NCBI RefSeq assembly: GCF_007004545.3
Contig: NZ_CP045503.2
Location: 528,501-592,500, forward strand
From: Shewanella eurypsychrophilus
GTDB lineage: Bacteria > Pseudomonadota > Gammaproteobacteria > Enterobacterales > Shewanellaceae
DNA length: 64,000 nt
Direction of reading: 5' to 3'
Positions 45,145 to 56,200 of the stretch are shown here, piece by piece. A program made the translations under genes and the position numbers. The notes beneath the pieces were generated by a model, which saw only the letters and a list, made by a program, of their open reading frames with translations, searched no databases and had not been told where the DNA came from. Position 1 is the stretch's first letter. Every line of letters starts with the position of its first letter.

Positions 45145-46553
45145 TAGTTGACTCCTCCTTCGTAGTTACGCTCACCTTGCCAAACATCTGGGCGAGTCAC
45201 TCGCAAGGACTCTAGTAGTCGGCCAGTGGCATTTAAAATACGATATTCTGAAAGTATTTCGTCGTATTCGGCTTCTAAGTAATCTTTACGGGCTTCGAAT
45301 AATTCATTCTCAGTATCGAGCAAATCGAGCAAAGTCCGCTGGCCTAAGTTGAACTGCTGGCTATAGGCCACTTGTGTATCCTTAGCGGCGACGACGTGAT
45401 CTCGAATATACATTTTCTGCGGCACTAGTAACTCATAGGCATTCCAGGCGAGACTAACGCCTTCTACTACCTGACGATAAGCACGCTCGCGTATCTCTTT
45501 AGCTTCTCCGATTTTGTAGCTAGCTTCTCTTTCTCTAGCGCGATCTTTACCACCAGAAAATAAGTTGTACTTGATTCTCACCATAGCGACGAGGTCATTA
45601 CTATGACCACCCACATTAGCTGAAAACTGATTGAAACCATCTTCACCATCTAGATCGTTATTCCAGTTCCCATCGAGTTCTAACGTCAATTTGGGGTAAT
45701 AGTTAGACTGAGCTGAATCACGTTCATTTTTAGCCGCATTAATATCACTGGTTGCAGATTTCAATATTGGGTGATTATTTTGCGCCAACTGCACGCTGGT
45801 ATCGAGATCTTCAGGCAGCATATCATCGTCAGGAACCGGTACAATTAGATCCTCTGGCTGCTTTTCTACTACGCGGACAAATTGTGCTTTAGCGTCATAA
45901 AAATTGTTCTTTGCAGAGATCAGATTGGCATTGGCACGAGCAAGACGTCCTGTAATTTGTGACAGGTCGGCCACTGAACCTAAGCCTGAATCGGTTCTTT
46001 CTTTTATCTGCTCGTAAATATCCTGATGGCTGAGCAGGTTTTTTTCGGCAAGCGTCAGCACTTGTTCACTACGGATATAATTGACATAGACTTTAGCAAC
46101 ATCCAGAGCCATATCTTCCGCTGCGGCAAATAACGCCCATTGTTCGGCACTTGCTTCAAAGCTATATCTGTCGACTTCGCTTGAGGTATAAAAGCCGTCG
46201 AAAAGCATCTGTTTGATGCTGAAGCCAGCTTCTCCACGTTCAAGCTCAATGACACCTTCGTTATCGACATCGCCTTGTCCGGCTTTTCTTCTGGTCGAAG
46301 GACTGTTGGTCTGTTCCCAGCCATAGCCACCGCTAATATCAATTGTTGGCATATAGCCAGCGATAGCTTGATTGACTTGCTCCTCACGAGCTTTGAAACG
46401 ATTAAAGGCGATACGTATTTCTGGATTCGTATCGAGTGTATGCGCGACAGCTTGTTCCAGTGTTTGGCTATAGGCCGAAGCTGGCAGTATCAGCGTGCCA
46501 ACAGCTAACGCAAGAGCACTGCGTCTGAGCTGTCGAATAGTGCTGGTTTTCAT
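45144..46553 (-). CDS. aggA: TolC-like outer membrane channel of the adhesin secretion system (AggA/LapE)
   Basis: A 469-residue TolC family protein with a signal peptide (about 1-29, ending SAYSQ), two repeats of coiled-coil helices and membrane strands, and the family stretch RTLLDLLDTENELFEARKDYL near residue 400. It forms the outer-membrane exit for type I secretion of the adhesin. In S. oneidensis the equivalent is AggA. It sits between the membrane fusion protein and the OmpA-like gene; the gap to the fusion protein gene is 29 bases. Confidence 0.93.
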   Translation of the reverse strand: MKTSTIRQLRRSALALAVGTLILPASAYSQTLEQAVAHTLDTNPEIRIAFNRFKAREEQVNQAIAGYMPTIDISGGYGWEQTNSPSTRRKAGQGDVDNEGVIELERGEAGFSIKQMLFDGFYTSSEVDRYSFEASAEQWALFAAAEDMALDVAKVYVNYIRSEQVLTLAEKNLLSHQDIYEQIKERTDSGLGSVADLSQITGRLARANANLISAKNNFYDAKAQFVRVVEKQPEDLIVPVPDDDMLPEDLDTSVQLAQNNHPILKSATSDINAAKNERDSAQSNYYPKLTLELDGNWNNDLDGEDGFNQFSANVGGHSNDLVAMVRIKYNLFSGGKDRAREREASYKIGEAKEIRERAYRQVVEGVSLAWNAYELLVPQKMYIRDHVVAAKDTQVAYSQQFNLGQRTLLDLLDTENELFEARKDYLEAEYDEILSEYRILNATGRLLESLRVTRPDVWQGERNYEGGVN

Positions 46554-46582
46554 GTTAACCCCTCCAGGTCGATTTTTTGGGC

Positions 46583-47965
46583 TTAGCGCTCTCTGAGAGC
46601 GGTATCTTTTGCCCTTAAAATTGGATTAAGTATGTACTCTAGGACGGATCTTTGCCCAGTTATTACATCAACCGAAGTTAACATCCCTGGTATAATTGGC
46701 ATTTCAGTGCCGTCGTCCTTGGTCAAACTCGATAATTTAGTCCTAACCCTTACAAGATAGAAACTGTTTCCCTCTTCGTCCTGTGTTGTATCGGCACTAA
46801 TGTGCTCTACAACGCCATTTAATCCCCCATAGCGGGTGAAGTCATAAGCGGTAACTTTGACTACAGCGGGTAAGCCAGGATGTAAAAATGCGATATCCTT
46901 TGGAACAATTTTGGTTTCAATGAGTAGCTGATCTTCCGATGGGACTATTTCGATAATATCGACACCAGGTTGAACTACACCACCCAATGTATTGATATGT
47001 ATTGTTTTTATCGTTCCGTTAACCGGAGATGTTATTTCTGCTTTATTGACTTTGTCTTGTGCGCCAACTTGAGCTTCATTCATCCTAGAAAGCTTAGTCT
47101 GCAGTTCATTTAATTGAGTTCTGGTTTCTGCGGCGAAACTTAATACGGCTTCACGTCTTTTTAATATCGCTTCATCTTGAGAAGCCTTGAGCTTAGGTCT
47201 TAATAATCTAAGGGAAGAGAGCTCACCTTGAATATCGTTAACGACACGTTCGACTTTTAGCAACTCAACTTCGGGTACTATGCCTTTATCTGCTAATGGA
47301 CGGGTTAATTCAAGCTCTCTGGAGACGAGCTGGAAACTCCTAGAAAGCGTGTCTATTTTAGAGGTCAGCTCTTTCGATTCTTGTTGTTTCTGCTGGATTT
47401 GACGGGCTAAAATTTCCAGCTGGTTGGTCAGGCTATCTAGCCTGCCTGTATACTCATCAGATTGACGTTGAATCAATTCAGGCTCTTCTTTTATTAACTG
47501 CCCTGAAAACTGTAAGGGTTTGGGGGTTATTTTTACCTGCTGTCTCCAGTCTGTAGCCATGCTTGTTATGGTGATACTGGCAAGTTCAGCCGATAAACGA
47601 ATCACGTTGGCTTGTAAGCTGTAGACTTCTTGAGCTTGTTGGTCAAAATCAGAACGAAATCGTGTGTCGTCAATACGTACTAGTGGCTGGCCCTTAGTGA
47701 CAACCATACCCTCTTTGACATACATATCCTTCATGATGCCGCCATCAAGGCTCTGAATTACCTGAATTTGAGAGGAGGGAATAACTTTACCCATACCCGT
47801 GGTGACTTGGTCTAGCTCTGCAAAATAGGCCCAAAGTACAAAACACAGTGCCAATGCCGCGAGTGACCAAATGATTAACCTGTGGCTGGTTGGCGCATCT
47901 GTCATCATCGCGCCATATACGTCATCGACCATCTCTAAGTCATGAGTTGTCAGGTGTTTGCTCAT
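46583..47965 (-). CDS. lapC: Type I secretion membrane fusion protein (LapC/HlyD)
   Basis: A 460-residue HlyD family adaptor: one membrane segment (about 29-48), a lipoyl-like half with VIPSSQIQVIQSLDGGIMKDM, a long coiled coil (about 150-290), the second lipoyl half (AEITSPVNGTIKTI, about 316) and a beta-barrel with the HlyD C-terminal pattern. It joins the ABC transporter to the TolC-like channel. Its ATG overlaps the ABC gene stop by four bases (ATGA). Confidence 0.94.
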   Translation of the reverse strand: MSKHLTTHDLEMVDDVYGAMMTDAPTSHRLIIWSLAALALCFVLWAYFAELDQVTTGMGKVIPSSQIQVIQSLDGGIMKDMYVKEGMVVTKGQPLVRIDDTRFRSDFDQQAQEVYSLQANVIRLSAELASITITSMATDWRQQVKITPKPLQFSGQLIKEEPELIQRQSDEYTGRLDSLTNQLEILARQIQQKQQESKELTSKIDTLSRSFQLVSRELELTRPLADKGIVPEVELLKVERVVNDIQGELSSLRLLRPKLKASQDEAILKRREAVLSFAAETRTQLNELQTKLSRMNEAQVGAQDKVNKAEITSPVNGTIKTIHINTLGGVVQPGVDIIEIVPSEDQLLIETKIVPKDIAFLHPGLPAVVKVTAYDFTRYGGLNGVVEHISADTTQDEEGNSFYLVRVRTKLSSLTKDDGTEMPIIPGMLTSVDVITGQRSVLEYILNPILRAKDTALRER

Positions 47966-50136
47966 TTCTGGACTCCAGCGAGCAAGCCTTTACTCAACTT
48001 ATCCAACACTTCTTCTTTGTCTCCATCTGCGATGACATGGCCTCTGTCTAGTACTATGATGCGATCAACCAATTTCAGAAGATGCATTTTATGGGTGATA
48101 AGCAGCAAGGTTCTGTCACGACTGACGTTCTGCATGGCGCGAATAAATTGCTTTTCGGCGCGGGCATCCAAACTCGCTGTAGGTTCATCCATTAATAAAA
48201 CCGGTGGATCATTTAATGTTGCTCTGGCTAAAGCGACTGTTTGTCTTTGTCCTCGAGAGAGCGCTTGCCCACCTTCACCCACTTGCTGATCTAGACCTTC
48301 AGTTTCTAAATCGGTAAACAGATTAATCCCGGAAAGTTGAACCGCTCTAATCAGTTGATGTTCAGTAACTTGGCGAGTACCAAAAAGAATATTATCTCTG
48401 ATGGTTCCATGAAACAGAGTGATGTCTTGTGGTAGATAACCAAAATTTCTACGCAAGTCGGTGGGGTGTATTTGAGCCGAGTCTAGTCCATCATATCTCA
48501 GGCTACCTTTAGTTGGCTGGTAGAGACCTACAAGCATCTTGGCTAAGGTGCTTTTACCCGAACCATTGCGGCCAATAATCGCTACACGTTCACCAGGCTT
48601 AATATTGAGTGACATAGTGTGTAAAACTGGCTTTTCAGATCCTGGATAACAGAAGCTAATATGGTCGGCGTTGAGTTGACCTTCGAGGCGCTGACGGCTG
48701 ACAAGGTGGCCTTTGTTTTCAAATTCATCTTCTTGCTCCATGATCTCATTGAGCTGACGCAGGGCACTGGCAGTATGGTTACCACGGGTCATTAACCCAG
48801 CCAACTGTGCCATTGGCGATATCGCTCGGCTCGATAAGATAACCGCTGCGATAATGCCCCCCATAGAGATGGCATTATCTGCGACTCGATAAACACCCAA
48901 AATCACCACACATACGACAGAAAGTTGCACGGTAAAATTAGCTAGGTTTGTCACTGAAGTAGAAAGTTTTTTTGCCTTTAATTGCCAGTTGGCTGTATGG
49001 CCTATCATCTGCTGCCAACTCTTTTGGACCAAACCCTCAGCACCGCTCGATTTGATTGATTCTAATGAGGCAAGCGACTCAATTAAGTGGCCATGCTTAA
49101 GGCTAGAAAACTTATTACTTTCCTCAATCGCCGCTTTTAGCTTTGGCTGAACAATTAAGGTATAGCCGATAATGATGATGCTACCCAGTAGAGGGATCAC
49201 CGCGAGATCGCCAGCGACGACATAGATGATTAGCATAAAGAAAATAGCGAAGGGGAGGTCGACTAAGGTGGTGATGGTCGCAGAGGTTAAGATCTCTCTT
49301 ATGCTATCAAACTCGCCTAGCTGTTTCGCCATCCCCCCGACACTTGGGGAGCGTTTTTCTAATGGGATCCCAATCGCTTTGGCAAAGAGTTTAGAAGATA
49401 CGATGATATCAACTTTCTTACCTGCAACATCGATAAGATATGCGCGTAATTGACGCATTATTAGATCAAAAATATAGGCTATACCTGCGCCAATAGCGAG
49501 TACCCACAGAGAGGCGAAAGCCAGGTTAGGTACGACCTTGTCATAAACGTTCATGATGAAAAGGGGAGACACTAATGCAAACAGGTTAACTAATACCGAG
49601 GCAATTAATGCATCTCGGTAGATAGGGGCTGAGTCTTTCAACGTTTGCAAAAGCCAGTGACTATTATTGTCATGCTGGTGAAGATCAAATCCCATGTCGC
49701 CACGGTATTGCTGTTTGACCAAAAACAGATAGCCAACATAGATAGCTTCAAGATCCTCAATTGATAATACCTGTTCACCACCCGTTTCCGGCAGTTGAAT
49801 CACAGCCTTGTCTTTATCGAAATCGATTTCTCTGAGCAGGCAAGCTTTCTTGTCTTTAAGCAACAAAATACAAGGTAAAAAGATAGGTGATACTTGGTCT
49901 AGCCCTTTGCGAGTGAGCTTTGCTGTTAACCCTGCACGACCTGCTGCTTGAGGAACAAGGTCTGGTGTCAGGACGCTAGAGGACAGCGGTAGGCCTGCCG
50001 CCAGAGATTCGCTGGAGCATGGGCTACCGAAATATTCGGTTAATAGGACTAAACTGTCTAGCAAGGGATCGACTGAGACTCTTTGAGAGGCAGAGACTGT
50101 CCATTGCTCAGTTTTCTGAGAAGCAGTTACAGACAC
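47962..50136 (-). CDS. lapB: Type I secretion ABC transporter (LapB)
   Basis: A 724-residue ABC exporter. A C39-peptidase-like N-terminal domain (about 20-140) without the catalytic cysteine motif is expected for RTX-adhesin transporters, which recognise a C-terminal signal. Six membrane segments (about 170-440) follow, then the ATPase with Walker A GRNGSGKST, signature LSRGQRQTVALARA and Walker B VLLMDEPTASLD. It energises adhesin export. The gene starts 109 bases after the adhesin stop, beyond a hairpin. Confidence 0.94.
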   Translation of the reverse strand: MSVTASQKTEQWTVSASQRVSVDPLLDSLVLLTEYFGSPCSSESLAAGLPLSSSVLTPDLVPQAAGRAGLTAKLTRKGLDQVSPIFLPCILLLKDKKACLLREIDFDKDKAVIQLPETGGEQVLSIEDLEAIYVGYLFLVKQQYRGDMGFDLHQHDNNSHWLLQTLKDSAPIYRDALIASVLVNLFALVSPLFIMNVYDKVVPNLAFASLWVLAIGAGIAYIFDLIMRQLRAYLIDVAGKKVDIIVSSKLFAKAIGIPLEKRSPSVGGMAKQLGEFDSIREILTSATITTLVDLPFAIFFMLIIYVVAGDLAVIPLLGSIIIIGYTLIVQPKLKAAIEESNKFSSLKHGHLIESLASLESIKSSGAEGLVQKSWQQMIGHTANWQLKAKKLSTSVTNLANFTVQLSVVCVVILGVYRVADNAISMGGIIAAVILSSRAISPMAQLAGLMTRGNHTASALRQLNEIMEQEDEFENKGHLVSRQRLEGQLNADHISFCYPGSEKPVLHTMSLNIKPGERVAIIGRNGSGKSTLAKMLVGLYQPTKGSLRYDGLDSAQIHPTDLRRNFGYLPQDITLFHGTIRDNILFGTRQVTEHQLIRAVQLSGINLFTDLETEGLDQQVGEGGQALSRGQRQTVALARATLNDPPVLLMDEPTASLDARAEKQFIRAMQNVSRDRTLLLITHKMHLLKLVDRIIVLDRGHVIADGDKEEVLDKLSKGLLAGVQK

Positions 50137-50198
50137 CTAAAACGTATCCTTAAGGATTATGATAAGAACTTATTGATTTTATATTACTAAATTATTAA

Positions 50199-50228
50199 TC
50201 AAAATGGCCTATATTGCTACAGGCCATT
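50199..50228 (-). terminator. Intercistronic hairpin after the adhesin gene
   Basis: AATGGCCT and AGGCCATT flank a ten-base loop; on the minus strand the stem is followed by TTTGATT. The T-run is weak, so partial termination is likely. It lies between the adhesin stop and the ABC gene. Confidence 0.6.
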
Positions 50229-50245
50229 GTTAGATTTAATTTATT

Positions 50246-53200
50246 TTAAGGGTAGTCATTGCCAATTCTATTCTCTTCGAATGGAGAAATAGGCTCTGAA
50301 ACTGGTGCTACAGGAGAACCATTTGAATTGGTTTCATTGCTGATTATTAGGGCTCCGTCACTGAGTAGGCCACTAATAGCCTGTTCTTCGGTGATCCCGC
50401 CACTAAGCAGGTTCACTCCATCTAGAATGATATGCTGCGTATAATCATCACCACCATTAACGTCAATATCAATAGTTGTTGCACCTGTTGTATGGTCGAA
50501 GCTGATATGCAGGAATTCATTGAGGTTGTCACTATTCTCACCCTGCAGTAAGTCACTGATATCTAGCTTATTGGTTCCTACTTCGAAATCAATTATATGA
50601 TCCGTACCAAATTCGTCTTTATTCCAAATGAAGGTGTCATCACCTAAACCACCAATAAGCGTGTCATTACCTAGGCCACCAATGAGCATGTCGTTACCGG
50701 ATTGTCCATCAAGAAGGTCGTGACCATCAGTACCTTCGATAGCTGTTTCCAGAGTATCTGAGTTTGCTGAGCCTCCGCGAATATAAACTGCACCATCTGC
50801 ACCAACAATCTCTAGTCTCGGCTCAAAATCTGCTGCTATATCTATACTCGATTCGGCAGTCCAGCCAGAGAGAGAATAGACGCCTCCTGATTCTGAAAAA
50901 GAGTTAGCGTTGAGAGTCCATGTACCGTCACCATTACCAGAGACTAAATCTGAATTAGCATCGTAAATGGTTACCCCGTCAGGGAATCCAGATAAGGTGA
51001 TTGAGTTGACTGATGAGAGATCATGATTAGTAAACTCATATGATGCTGAAAGCTCATAACTCGTCACAGTTTGGTAGCTGTCATCACTTTCAATTTCAAA
51101 AAGCGTAACGCCATTAGCACCATTGGTATCGCCTTCGACAACAAAGCTGAAAGAGCTAAATGGGATGTTATTTACTAGGGTTATGGTGTCTAAATTGTTA
51201 TTTCCACTACCAATTTCAATTGGGGTATGGACTACAACGTTGCCGTTTATGTCAGTTGTAGTAATTTTAATTGACTGCCCCGCAGGGTTTTTAAAGGTAA
51301 GAGTGATATCTTTTACGGCAGACGAAAGCTCTATATCTAACTGTTCACTACCATTGATTCTGAAGCCATCATCTGCACTCCCGCCACCATTACCATTACC
51401 TTCATTTAACCCTATACCGACCCCTTGACCATTATTGTAGCTTAGGTAGCCATCTCCACTGGTGATAGAAGTTCCATCATTGAAAATGATCTCGGTTATA
51501 TCTTTATCATTATGATTAGCATCGCTATTTCCACTCTTGAAAGTGGCGACATCATTTTTTACTTCAATATCGATATCTTCATCGGATTCAACAAGTCTTT
51601 CTTCACCCTTAACTAAAGTGACGGATAGATCTTTAATGGCAGCTGTAGGCTCAGGAGTTTCTGGTGGTGTTTCATTACCATTTGATGAGGTTTCTAAAAC
51701 TGTCAGATCCCAATTGATAGTATTGGTAGCTGTATCACCGTTGGACGATTCAGTAGCAGTAGCTGTAACCGTTAGGGTGTAAACATTATCAACCGAATCG
51801 TTGTCAGGAACTTTAACTTGCAGTGAGCTTAGGTCCCAACCTTCAAGGTTAATGGTTCCATCGACTGTGAGTTCAGTGACCACACCGTTGTAGAGGCCTT
51901 TCAATATTGAGCCATTAGGAATGCCATCAAGAGTCAATGATAAGCTCTCTGAACCATCAATATCGTTCAAACTAGATGTGATCTCACTCAGTTTTATAAA
52001 GTCATTTTCATAGCCAAGGTTATCGACTGCCTTAAAAGTTAGATTATCTAAAATAGCGCCTACAGAGTCAGAGTTCTCTGCTTCAAATAGCAATCTATAA
52101 GTCCCGGTTTCATCGACTGGCAGTACAATTTTTTGATCTAATAACCATTCACTATTGGTTGGTGAGAACGTGTATAGAAGCACCTCTGTTCCTGGAATAG
52201 CATCACCATTATCATCAATCTGAACTAATGTTATAGACATGCCAGAGGTATCCGCATTGTTTAATCTAGCCGCGACATCAAAGCCAACTTCATAGAATCG
52301 ACCTGCCTCACACTCTATGTCAGTATAAAGAGTCTTATCTCCTGTACTGCCTTCAATCTCCATTACCTGATTTTGCGAATTACCAGCGAGATAGGTGCCC
52401 TCTTTACCAACCTCAACATATCCATTATTGTTAGCAGTATTCCAAACCCCTATAGTATTCGCGCCAGAAACAGAGTTGATATCTATTTGGCCAAGCCATG
52501 AGCTACCATTGAGGTTTACATCTTCGAAATTCATTAGGGCAAGCGTTTGATAACCTTCTAAGTTAAGGTTTGGTGTATCGGCATCTGCAGTTACATTAAT
52601 AGTTAATGTGGCCGTAGCACCAGTATTGGTAGTGTAGGTGATTAGAGGTACTGTTCCACTCCAATCTTCACCCGGTGTGAAGCTATAACTTCCATCACTT
52701 TCAAGCTTTAATGTGCCAATTTCGAGAGTTTCAAGAGTGCCACCTATCTCTATGTCATAGGTTAATACTACTTCTGTTCCAGCCGTATAGGAGCCAGTGT
52801 GACCAAGTATAGTAAATGAGGTCACAGTTAACTCATCATCGGCATCACTATCACCAGTTTCTGAATCTGTAAGAACATTACCAGTAGTTTGAACACTATC
52901 TTCGAGAACGGTTAAGCTATCATCTTGCGTTAGCGTAGGTTTGCCGATATGACCTTCAACGGTATTGAGATTGATAGTCAATGTTGCATTTGACTCATCC
53001 CCGTCGCTATCCCGCATGGTGTAGTGAAACTCTTCTTTAGCATTATCTGGAATATCGTTAGCGTCAGTCGTTAGCTGATAAGTGTAGCTACCATCACTGA
53101 AGATAAATAAGTAGCCATAGTCACCGTCAACTCTTGTTCCTGTGTCAGTTACGGCTGCAGCTTCAGGATCAATATCGTGCTCTGAATCAATGGTAATAAC

Positions 53201-56200
53201 AGATAAATCGGTATCAGCACCCGTTATATCATTTGTTAATACGTTGCCCGAAGTGGCAGGTAGCTGATAATCACTACCTTCGGTAACTTTGACGATAATC
53301 TCGTAATTAGTAGATTGGCCTTCCGCAGTGTTAATAACAGTGATGGGATCCGCATCAGGAGTGCTTGGATCTCTAAAGCCAACCACTTGAATGGTATAGA
53401 CGCTACCATCATGGTCAAAAGTGATACTCGGTGTACCAATAGTGATGATGTCGTCGCTATTACTACCTGAGTTTGGTGTTTCATCGTGAGCGAACGGGAT
53501 ATCTAAAGTGACTAGGGTTTCGTTACCAAGTGCATCCTTTACGGTAAAGGTTATTTGCATGGTAGCACTAGTGATGCCTGTGTCACTGTTTATGGTGTAG
53601 TTGTAGTGAGTAAAGGTGCCTAAGGAGATATCTTGATTTAGTAATAAACCATCACTTAATGCGGTGTCGTTATCAATAAAGCCATAACCAGATTGCTTAC
53701 CACTTGTTTCACCCCATCGAATTTGGTCATGACCTGAGTCATTATCCTCACCACCACCGTAATCATTTCCTGTTGCATCTGTACCATCGAAAGTATCGAC
53801 GTTTTGGCCACCTGAGTGGCTAGTCCATACGGCTTCAATGTCACCAACTAGGAAGTTATCGACAAGGACATCTAAGGTTTCTTCATCATCTTTTGCTATG
53901 CCGGCATCATCCAAGACGGTGACCGATACACTGCCTGTCGCTGTAGAGCCATTTGAATCCGTAGCAATAACTTCAATGCCGTTTATCTGTAAGGCGTCGG
54001 CATCAAGATTGTGATCCATATTATCAAGTAGAGTAGCTGTAACTGTAACGCCCCCCGTAGTCCCTGCCACGATTTCACTGCTAGAAAGTTCTATTCGAAT
54101 GATTTGAGTTTGAGTACCTGCAAGACTACCGATTAAATGTCCGCCTACGATTACCCAAGAAAGGGTGCCATCGAAACCACTAACGGTTATCCCATTGAGA
54201 TTGCCGAAAGCGAAGTTGCTTATATTGGCTGAGGCAGCGGTAAAGTTGAGGCTATCTGAGTGTGTATCAGTATTTGCACCTAAAGTATCGGCATCATCGA
54301 GGCTCAGTAAGACCTTATTGCCTCCACTGATCTCGTCTGTTCCATATATGGTGATAGTAACGGTTGTCGTTGTTACGCCATCAGCATTAAGAACGGTAAA
54401 TATATCGTTTAAGAAGCTTGTGGGTTCAGAGGTCAAATCTTGAATAGCAGTCTGGCTATTATCTGCAGTATAGGTCCAGTTGCCGCTAGCATCTAACACT
54501 AAAGTACCGTAAGTTCCGGTGAAGCTATCGGCAGTGAACTTATCTTCACCGGCATCGCCACCAGTACCAGCATCGAGTTGGCCATTAGTCACCAAGTCAC
54601 CACCAACAGTAACAGCAGTGTCTTCAGTAACACTTCCTAAATCAGGGGTTAAGACTGGAACATCATCGGTTCCAATTATGTTGATTGTTACCGTGGCGGT
54701 ATCGGTAGCACCAAACTCATCTGTGATGGTATAGGTGAAAGTATCTGTATCTAGCTCGCCAGCTTTTAAGCCGCTAAACGCTCCATTGGTGTTGTAGTTG
54801 TAAGTTCCGTCATTATAGATGGTAAGAATTGCGCCACTAGTGAGTGTAATCGTATTACTAGCTGGAATGTCACTGCCGTTTACAGCGGTAATTGAAAATG
54901 AATCCGCCAAAACATGTGTATGGTCGCCAATGTCGTGATCAGGGTCTAAATCATTAGCAAGCAATCCATCTTCAATACTAGAAGCTGATAGTGAGCCGCC
55001 CTCTTGCACTACGAGTGCATCGCCTCCTAGCGCAGGGCCGGAAACAGTAATAGAGGTCAGGTAGTAATCAGAAGAGTCTCCGCCAGGGTTAGCTTGATTT
55101 AATTCATCAAGGGTATAGGTAGCCTCGAATACTAAAGTATCGAATACCAAGTTACCTGTATCTATGGTGAACTCGCCACTATTGCTACCATCTGTTTTGA
55201 AAGTCTCCATTGCAACGAGTTGACCTTGGTAATATGCCTTCCAGATACCTTGCTCACCACCTTCTTCGCTCGAATACATGTTGCTTACATTGAATGTCGC
55301 TTGGTTGACTAGTCCATTAAAGGTAAAAATTAGCGCTTCAGATTGGCCTGTCTCAGCGTTAAATTCAATTTGATCCGTTGTCGCCCCCTGAGTTCTAGGA
55401 GTGCCTACAACGCCAAGTTTGTTTGCATCGGAAGAATAGTTAACTTCGCCTACCTCTCCGTTGGCATTTCTGGCACTAATGGCAAACAATGGATTTACTT
55501 GAGCACCATTTTCAGTTCCCCAGTTATCTGCAGAGCTTGCGCTGGCTGCAAATGAGCTGCCTTGTGCATCATCAAAGGCATCCACAGTATTAATGCTAAT
55601 GTTTAGCGTGCTCGTCGAGCCGGTATTCGTTTCGTATTGGATAGTAGGGGGTGTTTCACCATTCCAATCGTCAGCGGCGACGAATGTATAGGTACCATCA
55701 GCGTTTATGGTGATATCGCCATAGCCATCAATGGAAATGGTTTCACCTGCGTTAACTGTTTTTATAACTGTTAAGTTATCTGCAGCGAGTAAAGAGAAAG
55801 TAGCGACCGATAGCGTATTGTCGACATCTTTGTCGTTAGCCAGCACACCTTTATTTACATCTAGAACTTCAAGAGTTTGCCCTTCATTTGCCCTATTAGT
55901 ATCGGGTGTAAGCTCTGATGGATCATCTACATCAGTTGCAGTTATCTTGACAGTGTTCTCTTCGGTAGAGAATGCACTTGAACCACCTGTTTCAGTGATA
56001 TTTACTGTTGTGCCCGCCGATCCTGTTGTTTGATCCCAAGCTCTGTAAGTAAACTCGGCTGTTGTGCCTTGCTCACTATTAGGAACGAAGCGGATTTGAT
56101 CGCTAGCACTCAATAATAGCGCTTGTGTAGAGCTGATATTTGTTGGGTCTAAATCTATCCAAGCCCCACCACCAATTGATACTTGCCAAGTGCCGTTACC

